This document shows positions 7,679 to 16,510 of a stretch of DNA of 39,237 nt, piece by piece. The notes under the pieces were generated by a model. The model saw nothing but the letters and a program-made list of their open reading frames with translations. It was not told the origin of the DNA and made no database searches. Source of the stretch: Actinomycetes bacterium. GTDB taxonomy: Bacteria > Actinomycetota > CALGFH01. The translations under genes were made by a program, and so were the position numbers. How positions within the stretch are numbered: the stretch's first letter is position 1; each line of letters opens with the position of its first letter. The stretch is from the NCBI GenBank assembly GCA_036000965.1, contig DASYUT010000125.1, forward strand, positions 1 to 39,237, read 5' to 3'.

Positions 7679-7843
7679 GTGGGCCCGGTGCTCCCGTCCG
7701 CCGAGCAGGCAGCCGGTCTGGCCGAGCGCGTCCAGGCCGGTCTGGCCGCGCTCGACGCCAAGGACCTGACCGCGCATCCCGACGCATTCGAGGCGCTGGG
7801 CGCCGCCATCCTCGCCGAGCTGCGCAGCCTCGAGGGCCTGTAG
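7679..7843 (+). CDS. Small conserved protein upstream of tlyA (Rv1693 position)
   Basis: 54 residues from GTG 7679, with GAGGAGG about 6 bases upstream. The longer open frame before it lacks a ribosome-binding site. The sequence is acidic, Ala/Leu-rich and probably helical (LPSAEQAAGLAERVQAGLAA, then HPDAFEALGAAILAELRSLE). It sits 6 bases before tlyA. M. tuberculosis has a similarly small gene, Rv1693, between Rv1692 and tlyA, and other actinobacteria have one too, so I take it as a real conserved gene. No function is known to me. The position suggests cotranscription with tlyA and perhaps a binding role for a neighbouring product. Confidence 0.7.
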   Translation: MGPVLPSAEQAAGLAERVQAGLAALDAKDLTAHPDAFEALGAAILAELRSLEGL

Positions 7844-7849
7844 GCACAG

Positions 7850-8659
7850 ATGGCCGCGCGTCTGCGCCTGGACCGGGAGCTCGTGCGACGCGGGCTCACG
7901 CCCAGCCGGGAGGCGGCCGCCGAGGCCGTCCTGGCCGGCCGGGTCCAGGTCGCCGGCGCGGTCGCCAGCAAGCCGTCGGCCCTTGTCTCCCCGGCCGACC
8001 CGGTCGTGCTGGCTGGCCCGGCCAGGCAGTGGGCCAGCCGGGGGGCAGAGAAGCTGGCGCCTGCCCTCGACCGCCTCGGCGTGGCCGTGGCCGGCCGGCG
8101 CTGCCTCGACGCCGGCGCCTCCACCGGCGGGTTCACCGACGTGCTGCTGCGCCGGGGGGCGGCCGAGGTCCTGTCCGTCGATGTCGGCTACGGGCAGCTC
8201 GACGTGCGCCTCCGCAACGACCCGCGGGTTCGGGTGCTGGACCGGACCAACGTGCGCGCCCTCGAGCTGGACACCACCGGCGGGCCGGTGGATCTCGTCG
8301 TCGCCGACCTGTCGTTCATCTCGCTCGGCGTGGTCCTGCCCGCCCTGGCCACCCTGGCCGGTCCGGACGCCGACCTCCTGCTGCTGGTCAAGCCCCAGTT
8401 CGAGGCGGGCAGGCAGGCCGTCGGCCGCGGCGGGGTGGTGCGCGACCCGGCGGTCCGGGCCGCAGCCGTCCGTTCGGTGGCCGCCGCCGCCGCCCGCGAG
8501 GGGCTCGGGGTGGCCGGGGTCTGCCCCTCCTCCCGGCCTGGCCCAGCCGGCAACGTCGAGTTCTTCCTGCACCTTCGGGCGGGTGCCTGCGAGCTCGACG
8601 AGGAGGCCCTCGCCGCCGCCGTCGCCGAGGCCGCCACCCTCCCCGGGGCGGCGCGATGA
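7850..8659 (+). CDS. tlyA: TlyA rRNA 2'-O-methyltransferase / S4-domain protein
   Basis: 269 residues from ATG 7850. The N-terminal S4 RNA-binding domain (about 1-60: RLRLDRELVRRGLTPSREAA, then VLAGRVQVAG) is joined by a linker with RQWASRGAEKL to an FtsJ-like methyltransferase domain. The SAM motif is CLDAGASTGGFTD (85-97), followed by VDVGYGQLD, VADLSFISL and LLVKPQFEAGR, which supply the K-D-K-E type catalytic set. In mycobacteria TlyA methylates 16S C1409 and 23S C1920 and makes ribosomes sensitive to capreomycin. Length and synteny (small ORF before, nadK and recN after) match. The ribosome-binding site is weak, so translation may depend on the small upstream ORF. Its last codon CGA makes an ATGA start for a downstream mini-ORF. 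Confidence 0.95.
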   Translation: MAARLRLDRELVRRGLTPSREAAAEAVLAGRVQVAGAVASKPSALVSPADPVVLAGPARQWASRGAEKLAPALDRLGVAVAGRRCLDAGASTGGFTDVLLRRGAAEVLSVDVGYGQLDVRLRNDPRVRVLDRTNVRALELDTTGGPVDLVVADLSFISLGVVLPALATLAGPDADLLLLVKPQFEAGRQAVGRGGVVRDPAVRAAAVRSVAAAAAREGLGVAGVCPSSRPGPAGNVEFFLHLRAGACELDEEALAAAVAEAATLPGAAR

Positions 8660-8754
8660 CCGGGGCAGGCGCATCAGGGGCGCTGCGTGGCCGGCGGGGG
8701 CGCCGGGCCGCCGGGGCGTGTAGGGCGTGGCGTGGCCGGTGGGGGCGCCGGTGA
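8656..8754 (+). CDS. Bridge mini-ORF linking tlyA to nadK (32 aa)
   Basis: ATG 8656 overlaps the tlyA stop (ATGA) and the ORF's TGA at 8752-8754 overlaps the nadK GTG at 8751 (GTGA). The product would be Arg/Gly-rich, beginning MTGAGASGA, with an internal in-frame duplication LRGRRGRR / WRGRWGRR (about 24 bases, 45 apart). The ORF at 27665 begins MTGADASGA, and most base differences between the two are at wobble positions. The tlyA last codon ends in A, which is rare in this genome and is what an ATGA overlap needs. It could be a coupling device rather than a functional peptide, or chance in a stop-poor genome. Confidence 0.35.
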   Translation: MTGAGASGALRGRRGRRAAGACRAWRGRWGRR

Positions 8755-9644
8755 GCCCCGGGCTGCGGCAGGTCGGGGTGGTCGTCCACACCGGGCGGCC
8801 GTCCGCGCTCGCGCTGGGCAAGGAGCTGGTCGGCTGGTCGGCCGACCACGGCATCGAGCTGCGCACCCTCGACGAGGAGCGGGGCTGCCTGGGCGAGGGC
8901 GTGCCGTGCGCACGCCCTGAGGACTTCGCCGACGGGCTGGACCTGGTCGTGGTGCTCGGCGGTGACGGCACCCTGCTCCGCGCCGTGCGGCTCGCCGTCC
9001 GGGACCAGGTGCCGGTGCTCGGGGTGAACCTCGGGCGGCTCGGCTTCCTGACCGAGGTGGAGGCGGACGGCATGCGAACCGCCCTCGATGCGGTCTGGGA
9101 GGGCCGCTACCACGTCGAGCGGCGCACCACCCTGGTCGCGCGCACCGAGCTGGACGGCCGCATCCTCGGCGAGGACCTCGCTGCCAACGACGTCGTGCTC
9201 GAGAAGGCGGCCAGGGAGCGGCTGGCCGGGGTCGCCGCCTACATCGACGGGCGGCTGTTCGCCCGCTACGCGGCCGACGGGGTCATGGTCGCGTCGCCCA
9301 CCGGCTCCACGGCCTACAGCTTCTCGGCCGGCGGACCGATCGTGTCGCCCCGGCTGGACGCGCTCCTGCTCACCCCGATCGCCCCCCACATGGTGTTCAA
9401 CCGCTCGCTGGTGCTGCATCCCGACGAGGTCGTCCGGCTCGAGGTCCTGGCGGACGGCCCGGTCGTGGAGAGCGTCGACGGCCGCGCCGTGCGGGAGCTG
9501 CCGCCCGGCGCGGCCGTGGAGGTCCGCCGGGGCGAGGAGGACGCGCTGCTCGTCCGCATCGGCGAGCCCGACTTCTACGGCCTGGTGCGCTCGAAGTTCC
9601 GCCTGGCCGACGCGGGCGAGGCGGACCGCCGGCCGGCGAAGTAG
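8751..9644 (+). CDS. nadK: NAD kinase
   Basis: 297 residues from GTG 8751 (alternative GTG 8727 adds eight residues that lie in a repeat). It phosphorylates NAD to NADP with ATP or polyphosphate. The signature VVVLGGDGTLLRA carries GGDGT (70-74), the NE/D motif is AANDVVLEK (N146, D147), and DGVMVASPTGSTAYSFSAGGP and the SLVLHPDE region match the C-terminal beta-sandwich domain. Length is normal for the actinobacterial enzyme (Rv1695). The start has only a weak GGTGGGGG site, consistent with re-initiation from the preceding mini-ORF or coupling to tlyA. It is cytoplasmic and essential in many bacteria. Confidence 0.95.
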   Translation: MSPGLRQVGVVVHTGRPSALALGKELVGWSADHGIELRTLDEERGCLGEGVPCARPEDFADGLDLVVVLGGDGTLLRAVRLAVRDQVPVLGVNLGRLGFLTEVEADGMRTALDAVWEGRYHVERRTTLVARTELDGRILGEDLAANDVVLEKAARERLAGVAAYIDGRLFARYAADGVMVASPTGSTAYSFSAGGPIVSPRLDALLLTPIAPHMVFNRSLVLHPDEVVRLEVLADGPVVESVDGRAVRELPPGAAVEVRRGEEDALLVRIGEPDFYGLVRSKFRLADAGEADRRPAK

Positions 9645-9670
9645 CTCGAGCGGGCAGCATGGGCGACCGC

Positions 9671-9730
9671 TCCGGTCATGCGCGTGTACGGCGTCGCCTA
9701 TCCGGTCGTGCGCGTGTGCGGCGTCGCCTA
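9671..9730 (+). repeat. 30-nt tandem repeat, 2 copies, after nadK
   Basis: The unit beginning TCCGGTCATGCGCGTGTACG (9671-9700) is repeated at 9701-9730 with two A/G differences. It lies in the 253-base gap between nadK and the ATPase gene. A GTG/ATG-initiated open frame runs through it (9678-9920) into the ATPase start, but it has no ribosome-binding site. Nothing else was identified in this gap. Confidence 0.9.
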
Positions 9731-9897
9731 CAACGGACCGTCGAGGCGTGAACGAGGTGGCCGGGCGCAGCACTGGCCAGGAGCTGGTCCGGTGGGAACA
9801 TGGATACGCGGCGTGGAGTTCTGCAGGCTGTCGACGGCACCGCCCGGCACGGCGGCCGTACGGGCTGGTCGTGGCCGCTCACTCGGAGGCATGGAGC

Positions 9898-12464
9898 ATG
9901 GACGTGGCGGACCCGCGTGAGGCGCCGGAACCGGTCGGCCAGGGGCGACCGGGGACCGCGCCGACCCCGCCCGGCGGCGCCGCGTTCCCGGCGCCGGGCC
10001 ACCAGGGACTGACCGCGGCCGAGGTGGCCGACCGGGTGGCCCGCGGTCTGGTCAACGACGTGCCGGCGGCACCGGCCCGCACGGTCGGGCAGATCCTGCG
10101 GGCGAACGTCCTCACCCCCTTCAACCTGCTGCTCGGGTCGCTGCTGGCGGTCATCCTGGTCGTCGGGCCGCTCCAGGACGCGCTGTTCGGGCTGGTCATC
10201 ATCGGCAACACCCTGGTCGGGGTGGTGCAGGAGGTCAGGGCCAGGCGCACCCTGGAACGCCTGGCGGTGGTCGCCGCGCCCAAGGCGCGGGTGGTGCGCG
10301 ACGGTCGGCCGGCAGAGGTCGCCGTCGGCGAGGTCGTGCTCGACGACCTGCTGCTCGCCGCCCCTGGCGACCAGGTCGTGGTCGACGGCGAGGTGGTCTC
10401 CCAGCCGCCCGGATCGGCCGCCCTGGAGGTGGACGAGTCGCTGCTCACCGGCGAGTCCGAGCCGGTCGGCAAGGCGCCGGGCCAGGAGGTGCTGTCGGGC
10501 AGCTTCGTGGCGGCCGGGTCGGGCGCCTACCGGGCGGTGCGCGTCGGCCGCGACGCGTACGCGGCCAGGCTGGCCGAGGACGCGCGCCGCTTCACCCTGG
10601 CCCGGTCGGAGCTGCGGGCCGGGATCGACCGCATCGTCAGGCTCATCGCCTGGGTCCTCGTGCCCACCGCGGTGCTCCTGGTGGTCAGCCAGCTCCGGTC
10701 CAACTCGAGCGTGCAGGACGCGCTGCGGGGCGCGGTGGCTGGCACGGTGGCGATGGTGCCCGAGGGCCTGGTGCTGCTGACCAGCGTCGCCTTTGCGGTC
10801 AGCGTGGTGCGGCTGGGCCGGCGCAACGTGCTCGTGCAGGAGCTCCCGGCGGTCGAGACGCTCGCCCGGGTCGACGTGGTCTGCTTCGACAAGACCGGCA
10901 CGATCACCGAGGGCGACCTCGCCGTGCAGGAGCTGGTCCGGCTGACCGGCGGGGACGGCACCGAGGCCGCGCTCGGGGCGCTCGCCGCCGCCGACCCGAG
11001 CCCCAACGCCACCTTGCGGGCGATCGCGGTCGCCTGGCCGTCCGACGGCTGGTCGCCCACGGCCACGGTCCCGTTCTCCTCGGCCCGCAAGTGGAGCGCG
11101 GCCACCTTCGACGGCCACGGCACCTGGCTGCTCGGCGCCCCCGAGGTGCTCCTGGCCGCGGGCGCGACCCCGGGCGACGGCTCCGCGAAGGGAGGCCGTG
11201 CCGCGGCGGGAGGCCGTGCCGCGGCGGGGATGGCACCGCGCCGCCGCAGGGCACGGCGCCGCCGCAGGGCACGGCGCCGCCGCGGGGCACCGCGCCGCTG
11301 GAACGCGCCGCCCCGGACGACCAGGGTGCGCTCCTGCGCCGCACGGAGCAGCTGGCCACCGAGGGCAAGCGGGTCGTGCTGCTCGCGGCCGCGCCCGGCC
11401 CGGTCCAGGGCGAGCGGCTGCCCCAGGGCCTCTCGCCCCGCGCGTTCGTCGTGCTGGGCGACCGGGTCCGCGCCGACGCCGCGCCGACCGTCGCGTACTT
11501 CCACGAGCAGGGCGTGGCCACCAAGGTGCTCTCGGGAGACCACCCGAGAACCGTGGCCGCGGTCGCCGGCCGGGTCGGCGTCCCAGGCGCGGACGCGCCG
11601 GTCGACGCGAGGACGCTGCCCGACGACCCGGCCGCGCTCGGCGGACTGCTCGAGCAGCGGTCGGTCTTCGGCCGGGTCGTGCCCAGGCAGAAGCGGGCCA
11701 TGGTGGAGGCGCTGCAGGCGCGCGGGCACGTGGTCGCGATGACCGGCGACGGCGTCAACGACGTGCTCGCGCTGAAGGACGCCGACCTCGGGATCGCGAT
11801 GGGCTCGGGCAGCGCGGCCTCGCGCGCGGTCGCGCGGCTGGTCCTGCTCGACGGCCGCTTCGCGAGCCTCCCGCAGGTCGTCGCCGAGGGCCGGCGGGTG
11901 ATCGCCGACGTCGAGCGGGTCGCCAAGCTGTTCGTCACCAAGACCGTGTACGCGATGCTGCTGGCGGTGGCGACCGGCGTGGCGGGGCTGCCGTTCCCGT
12001 TCCTGCCCCGCCACCTCACCCTGGTCGGCAGCCTCACCATCGGGATCCCGGCCTTCTTCCTCGCCCTGGAGTCGAACAGCCGCCGGGCCCGGCCCGGCTT
12101 CGTGCGCCGCGTGGTCGCGTTCGCCGGGCCGGCTGGCATCGCAGCGGCAGTGGCCACGTTCGCGGCCTACAACCTCACCCGGGCCGTCGAGGGGGTCAGC
12201 CTGGAGCAGGAGCGCACCGCCGCCACCCTCACCCTGGCCGGCGTCGGCCTGCTCGTGCTGCGGCTGGTGGAGCGTCCGCTCACCCCCACCCGCCGGGGGC
12301 TGCTGGCGGCCATGGCCGCCGGGCTCGGCGTGGTAGTGGCCGTCCCATGGCTCCGGGAGTTCTTCGCGCTCACCCTGCCGCCCGTGCGGCCCCTGCTGCT
12401 CGCGCTCGGGCTGGTCGCCGTGGTGGGCGCGGGCATGGAGGTGGTCGCCCGCCGGATCGGGTGA
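9898..12464 (+). CDS. CtpE-type P-type cation ATPase, interrupted by an apparent -1 frameshift
   Basis: The start is ATG 9898, with GGAGG at 9886-9890. The 5' half (frame 1) has TGES (184-187), MVPEGLVLLTS (287-297) and the phosphorylation site CFDKTGTITEGD (D331). The 3' half (frame 3, to TGA 12464) has the hinge TGDGVNDVLALKDADLGIAMG and four or more C-terminal membrane helices. NDVP near residue 53, VLVQELPAVE and other stretches closely resemble mycobacterial CtpE, a calcium-linked transporter. The two frames must join between about 11180 and 11330, inside tandem 18-nt repeats; the G run at 11226-11229 is the best point, where one extra G would restore the frame. Left uncorrected, the first half runs on to a stop at 11742. 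It may be a sequencing error, a contingency locus or a pseudogene. Confidence 0.85.
11191..11301 (+). repeat. Two adjacent 18-nt tandem arrays at the ATPase frameshift
   Basis: Array one: GGAGGCCGTGCCGCGGCG at 11191 and 11209 (GGRAAA in frame 1). Array two: GGCACSGCGCCGCCGCAG at 11232, 11250 and 11268, with a truncated copy at 11286 (GTAPPQ in the downstream frame). A four-G run (11226-11229) lies between the arrays. Confidence 0.9.
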
Positions 12465-12556
12465 CCCCGAGCCTCGACTGTGCGGCTACCCGGTGGAGGG
12501 ACCGATGCCGGTGTAACAGCCTGGGGACGGAGCGGGAGGATGGTCGCCGGGGCGGA

Positions 12557-12562
12557 TAGAAT
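12557..12562 (+). promoter_or_regulatory. Candidate -10 (TAGAAT) giving a leaderless recN transcript
   Basis: TAGAAT ends 7 bases before ATG 12570, so transcription would start at or next to the start codon. No ribosome-binding site sits at proper spacing from that ATG, which fits a leaderless message. No -35 or LexA box was recognised. Confidence 0.4.
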
Positions 12563-12569
12563 CGCGGTG

Positions 12570-14330
12570 ATGTTGGGCGAGCTGCATATCCGCGACCTCG
12601 GGGTGATCGACGACGCGCGCCTCGAGGTGGCCGCCGGCTTGAACGTGCTGACCGGTGAGACCGGCGCGGGGAAGACGATAGTCGTCGACGCGCTCTCGCT
12701 GCTGCTGGGCGAGCGGGCGGACTCCGGCGCGGTCCGGGTCGGCCGTCCCGCCGCGCTGGTGGAGGGCCGCCTGGTGGTGGACGCGCGCAGCCAGGTCGGC
12801 GCCATCCTGGCCGCCTCGGGCGTGGAGGACGAGGACGGCGAGGTGGTCGTGGCCCGCCAGGTGATGGCCGGCGGGGGCAGCCGGGCCCAGCTCCAGGGCC
12901 GCATGGCCACCGTGGCGGCCGTGGCCGAGGTCGTCCGCCCGCTGGTCGAGGTCCACGGCCAGCACGAGTTCCAGCGCCTGCTCCGCCCCGGGGTGCAGCT
13001 CGACCTCCTGGACCGCTTCGCCGGCCCGGGCGTGCTCGGCCTGCGCGCCGACTTCGCGGTCGGCTGGCACCGGCTCCGGGCGGTCACCCGCGAGCTGGAC
13101 GACCTGGCCGCCCGCGCCCGCGAGCGGGCCCGCGAAGCCGACCTGCTCCGCTACCAGCTCGGCGAGATCGACGCGGCCGAGGTGCGGGTGGGGGAGTCCG
13201 ACGAGCTCGAGGCCGAGGCCGAGCGGCTCGCCAACGCCGAGGCCCTGCGCGACGCCGCCCTGTCGGCCTGGCAGGCGCTGGCCGGCGACGACGAGCTGGG
13301 AGCGGCCACCGCGCTCGGCGCCGCCGCCCGGGCCGTGGCCGGGCCCGGCCGGCACGACCCCCAGCTCGGCGAGCTGGCCGACCGGGCCGGTGCGCTCGCC
13401 GCCGAGGTCGGCGACCTCGCCTCCAGCTTGCGCGCCTACACCGAGCATGTGCTGGTCGATCCGGAGCGGCTGGAGACCGTGCAGGCCCGCATCGCGCTGT
13501 TGCGCGACCTCGAGCGGAAGTACGGCGACGGCGAGGCGGCCGTGCTCGCATTCGCCGAGCAGGCCCGGGCCGAGCTGGCCGAGCTGGAAGGCGGCGCGGT
13601 GCGCTCCGAGGAGCTGGAGGCCGAGGCCCGCGACCTCCGCCGCCACCTGGCCAGGCTCGGTGGGACGCTCTCGGCCGAGCGCTTGGCCGCGGCCGGGCGG
13701 CTGGCCGCCGCCCTCCAGGCCGAGCTGGTCGACCTCGCCATGCCCCACGCGGCTGTCCGGGTCGCGGTCGAGCAGGACGGCGACCCGGACGGGCTCGAGG
13801 TGGGGCAGCGGCGGCTGGCCGCCACCGCCGACGGCCTTGACCGGGTCGAGCTGCTGCTGTCGGCCAACCCCGGCCACGAGCCCCGCCCGCTCGGCCGGGC
13901 CGCCTCGGGCGGCGAGCTGTCGCGGGTCATGCTCGCGCTGCGGGTCGTCCTGGCCGGCACCGACAAGACCCCGACGCTGGTGTTCGACGAGGTCGACGCG
14001 GGCGTGGGCGGCCGCACGGCCGCGGCCGTCGGCCGCCGCCTGGCCCAACTCGCCCGCCACCACCAGGTGCTCGTGGTCACCCACCTGCCCCAGATCGCCG
14101 CGTTCGCCGACCGGCACTTCACGGTCGAGAAGCACGCGGCCGAGGGCGTCACCCGGACCGAGGTGCAGGCCCTCGACGATGCCGGGCGGGTGACCGAGCT
14201 TTCGCGGATGCTGGCCGGGATGGAGGGGTCCGGGCTCGCCCAGGCCCATGCCGAGGAACTCCTGGCCGCGGCCTCGGCGGTCAAGGGCTCCGACGGCGCC
14301 CGCCCCGGCTCGGGTAGGGTTCGGCCATGA
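12570..14330 (+). CDS. recN: DNA repair protein RecN
   Basis: 586 residues from ATG 12570; an upstream in-frame ATG at 12540 has no spaced ribosome-binding site. It is an SMC-like ATPase acting in double-strand break repair. Walker A is GETGAGKT (29-36). Two long coiled-coil arms (about 150-220 and 320-400) flank the middle. The ABC signature is ASGGELSRVMLALRVVL, Walker B is PTLVFDEVDAGVGG, and the H-loop region is VLVVTHLPQIAAFADRHF. The order tlyA-nadK-recN-steA matches M. tuberculosis, except that here the ATPase gene separates nadK from recN. Its stop overlaps the steA ATG (ATGA). Confidence 0.96.
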   Translation: MLGELHIRDLGVIDDARLEVAAGLNVLTGETGAGKTIVVDALSLLLGERADSGAVRVGRPAALVEGRLVVDARSQVGAILAASGVEDEDGEVVVARQVMAGGGSRAQLQGRMATVAAVAEVVRPLVEVHGQHEFQRLLRPGVQLDLLDRFAGPGVLGLRADFAVGWHRLRAVTRELDDLAARARERAREADLLRYQLGEIDAAEVRVGESDELEAEAERLANAEALRDAALSAWQALAGDDELGAATALGAAARAVAGPGRHDPQLGELADRAGALAAEVGDLASSLRAYTEHVLVDPERLETVQARIALLRDLERKYGDGEAAVLAFAEQARAELAELEGGAVRSEELEAEARDLRRHLARLGGTLSAERLAAAGRLAAALQAELVDLAMPHAAVRVAVEQDGDPDGLEVGQRRLAATADGLDRVELLLSANPGHEPRPLGRAASGGELSRVMLALRVVLAGTDKTPTLVFDEVDAGVGGRTAAAVGRRLAQLARHHQVLVVTHLPQIAAFADRHFTVEKHAAEGVTRTEVQALDDAGRVTELSRMLAGMEGSGLAQAHAEELLAAASAVKGSDGARPGSGRVRP

Positions 14331-15511
14331 GGCTCGTCCCGCTCCGCCGGCGCCAGCCCGACCCGGGCCCGGGCGACGTGGTCGGCCCGGTCCGCAAGGA
14401 CCGGCGCACCAAGAACCTGGTGAAACGGCTGCGCGCTGGTGACGTGGCCGTGATCGACCACGCCGACATCGACCGGGTGGCGGCCGAGACCCTGGTCGAG
14501 TGCCGGCCCGCCGCGGTGGTGAACGTGGCCACCAGCATCTCGGGCCAGTACCCACACGCCGGCCCGATGGTGCTCGTCGAGGCCGGCATCCCGCTCCTCG
14601 ACGACGTCGGCGAGGACGCCTTCGACTTCCTGCGCGAGGGCGACCAGGTCCGCGTCGACCCGGACGGCGTGGTCTACCGCAACGACAGCCGGATCGCCGC
14701 TGGCGAGTGGCTGCAGCCCGAGGACGTCCGCAAGCGGATCGACGCGGCCAAGGACAACCTCGCCTCGGCACTCGAGGACTTCACCCTCAACACCCTCTCC
14801 TATGTCCGCCGCGACCGCGACCTGCTGCTCGAGGGGATCGACATCCCCTCCCTCAAGACGTCCATGCGCGACCGCCACGTGCTCGTGGTGGTGCGCGGCC
14901 ACGACTACAAGAAGGACCTTTCGACCCTGCGCGGCTACATCCGCGAGTTCCGCCCCGTCCTCATCGGGGTCGACGGCGGCGCCGACGCGCTGCTCGAGGA
15001 GGGTTACAAACCCGACGTGATCCTCGGTGACATGGACTCGGTGACCAGCGAGGCGCTGTCCTGCGGGGCCGAGGTGGTGGTGCACGCCTACCCGGACGGC
15101 CGCGCGCCGGGCAAGGAGCGGGTCGAGGCGCTCGGCATCACCCCATACGTCTTCCCGGGCGCCGGGACCAGCGAGGACATGGCCATGCTGCTCGCCTACG
15201 AGGCCGACTGCGACCTGATCGTGGCCGTGGGCAGCCACGCCAGCATGGTCGAGTTCCTGGACAAGGGCCGTCCCGGCATGGCTTCGACGTTCCTCGTCCG
15301 GCTCAAGGTGGGCTCGAAGCTGGTGGACGCCAAGGGCGTGAACCGGCTCTACCGCCAAGGGGTGCGCCGCAGCGACCTGCTCCTGCTGGTGGCCGCCGCG
15401 ATGTTCGCCATGCTGGCGATCTCGCTGGTCTCAGAGCCAGTTCGGCTCGTCTGGGACCAGGCGTTCGAGCTGCTGAAGGCGTTCTTCGACCGGCTCACGT
15501 CCCTGTTCTGA
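14327..15511 (+). CDS. steA: SteA-like membrane-anchored protein (thiamin pyrophosphokinase-like fold)
   Basis: 394 residues from ATG 14327, overlapping the recN stop. The cytosolic part resembles the family of Rv1697 / corynebacterial SteA: an N-terminal domain with KNLVKRLRAGDVAVIDHADI, VNVATSISGQYP and GPMVLVEAGIPLLDDVG, then a thiamin-pyrophosphokinase-like domain with VLIGVDGGADALLEEGYKPD, ILGDMDSV and TSEDMAMLLAYE. One transmembrane helix near the C-terminus (about 350-370) is followed by a short tail. In Corynebacterium, SteA and SteB form a complex that affects cell-wall hydrolysis during separation. The steB/mctB homologue is the next gene. No kinase activity is implied; the nucleotide-binding fold may be structural. 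Confidence 0.88.
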   Translation: MRLVPLRRRQPDPGPGDVVGPVRKDRRTKNLVKRLRAGDVAVIDHADIDRVAAETLVECRPAAVVNVATSISGQYPHAGPMVLVEAGIPLLDDVGEDAFDFLREGDQVRVDPDGVVYRNDSRIAAGEWLQPEDVRKRIDAAKDNLASALEDFTLNTLSYVRRDRDLLLEGIDIPSLKTSMRDRHVLVVVRGHDYKKDLSTLRGYIREFRPVLIGVDGGADALLEEGYKPDVILGDMDSVTSEALSCGAEVVVHAYPDGRAPGKERVEALGITPYVFPGAGTSEDMAMLLAYEADCDLIVAVGSHASMVEFLDKGRPGMASTFLVRLKVGSKLVDAKGVNRLYRQGVRRSDLLLLVAAAMFAMLAISLVSEPVRLVWDQAFELLKAFFDRLTSLF

Positions 15512-15553
15512 CACCGGGCGGCCCCCGGGGCCGTCCCGCGGAGGTAGGCATCA

Positions 15554-16510
15554 GTGATCAACCTGCGGTACCACATCGTGTCGCTGGTCGCGGTCTTCCT
15601 GGCCCTGGCCATCGGGATCGTGGTGGGCAGCACCGTTCTCAAGGAGGGCACGGTGGCGGTGCTCCGCACCACCTCGAACGGCCTCATCAAGGAGAGCGAG
15701 CAGCGCCGGGCCGAGAACAAGCTCCTGGACGAGCGGGTGCGCGCCTACGAGGCGTTCGGCACCGCCGTCCTGCCCGCCCTCGCCCGCGACCGGCTCAAGG
15801 GCAGGTCCGCCGTGCTGCTCGACACCGACCGGGTCGACGACGCGACCCGCAAGGCCGTCGAGGACGCCCTCAAGGCGGCCGGGGCGGACGTGGACGGGCG
15901 CATCACCTTCGCGTCGGACCGGCTCGGCCTGGCCGCCGAGGGCGACCGGACCGCGCTCAACGCACTGCTCGAGACCGACCAGGCCGACCCGGTCTCGCTC
16001 CGGCGCAGCCTCGCCGACCGGCTCGCGGACCGGCTGGCCAACCCGGCCCGCCTGCCCCGGGGCGCCAACCGGACCAGGGACGTGCTGACCGGCCTCGACG
16101 ACGCCAAGTTCCTGGCCGACCTCAGACTCGCCGACCCGACGATGCGCGACGGCACCGTCCCGTTCCCCAGGACCGGGTCGATGTTCGTGGTCATCGGGCC
16201 GACCGACAACCCGACGCCGCTCGACCCGCTCACCTTCCTGGTCCCGCTCGCCGACCGGCTCTCGGCCCGGTCCGCCACCCCGGTCGTCGGCGTCGAGGCG
16301 GCCGCCCCCGACGGCACGTCCTGGGTCGAGAAGCTCCGGGCCGCCCGGGACGTGCCCGACCGCGTCTCCACCGTCGACGCCGTCGACCAGGTCTACGGCC
16401 AGGTCGCTCTCGTCGAGGCGCTGCAGCGCCGCTGGCAGAACGAGCCCACGGGGCACTACGGGACCAAGGCCAGGGTCACCGGGCTGCTCCCCGAAAGCGC
16501 GCAGAAGTGA
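15554..16510 (+). CDS. SteB/MctB family membrane-anchored envelope protein
   Basis: 318 residues from GTG 15554, with GGAGG at 15539-15543. A single N-terminal membrane helix (LVAVFLALAIGIVVGSTVL, about 10-28) is followed by a coiled-coil stretch (about 40-65) and a large extracytoplasmic domain. MINLRYHIVSLVAVFLALA is the characteristic beginning of the family that includes Rv1698, named MctB for copper tolerance in mycobacteria, and corynebacterial SteB, the SteA partner. Adjacency to steA supports the SteB reading. No transporter-like bundle of helices is present, so a direct copper channel role is not obvious from the sequence. The next gene overlaps its stop (GTGA). Confidence 0.88.
   Translation: MINLRYHIVSLVAVFLALAIGIVVGSTVLKEGTVAVLRTTSNGLIKESEQRRAENKLLDERVRAYEAFGTAVLPALARDRLKGRSAVLLDTDRVDDATRKAVEDALKAAGADVDGRITFASDRLGLAAEGDRTALNALLETDQADPVSLRRSLADRLADRLANPARLPRGANRTRDVLTGLDDAKFLADLRLADPTMRDGTVPFPRTGSMFVVIGPTDNPTPLDPLTFLVPLADRLSARSATPVVGVEAAAPDGTSWVEKLRAARDVPDRVSTVDAVDQVYGQVALVEALQRRWQNEPTGHYGTKARVTGLLPESAQK

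Noticed and set aside
9678-9920. 80-residue ORF between nadK and the ATPase with a ten-residue repeat
   Set aside because: No ribosome-binding site and no overlap with the nadK stop; most easily explained as the 30-nt repeat read in an open frame.
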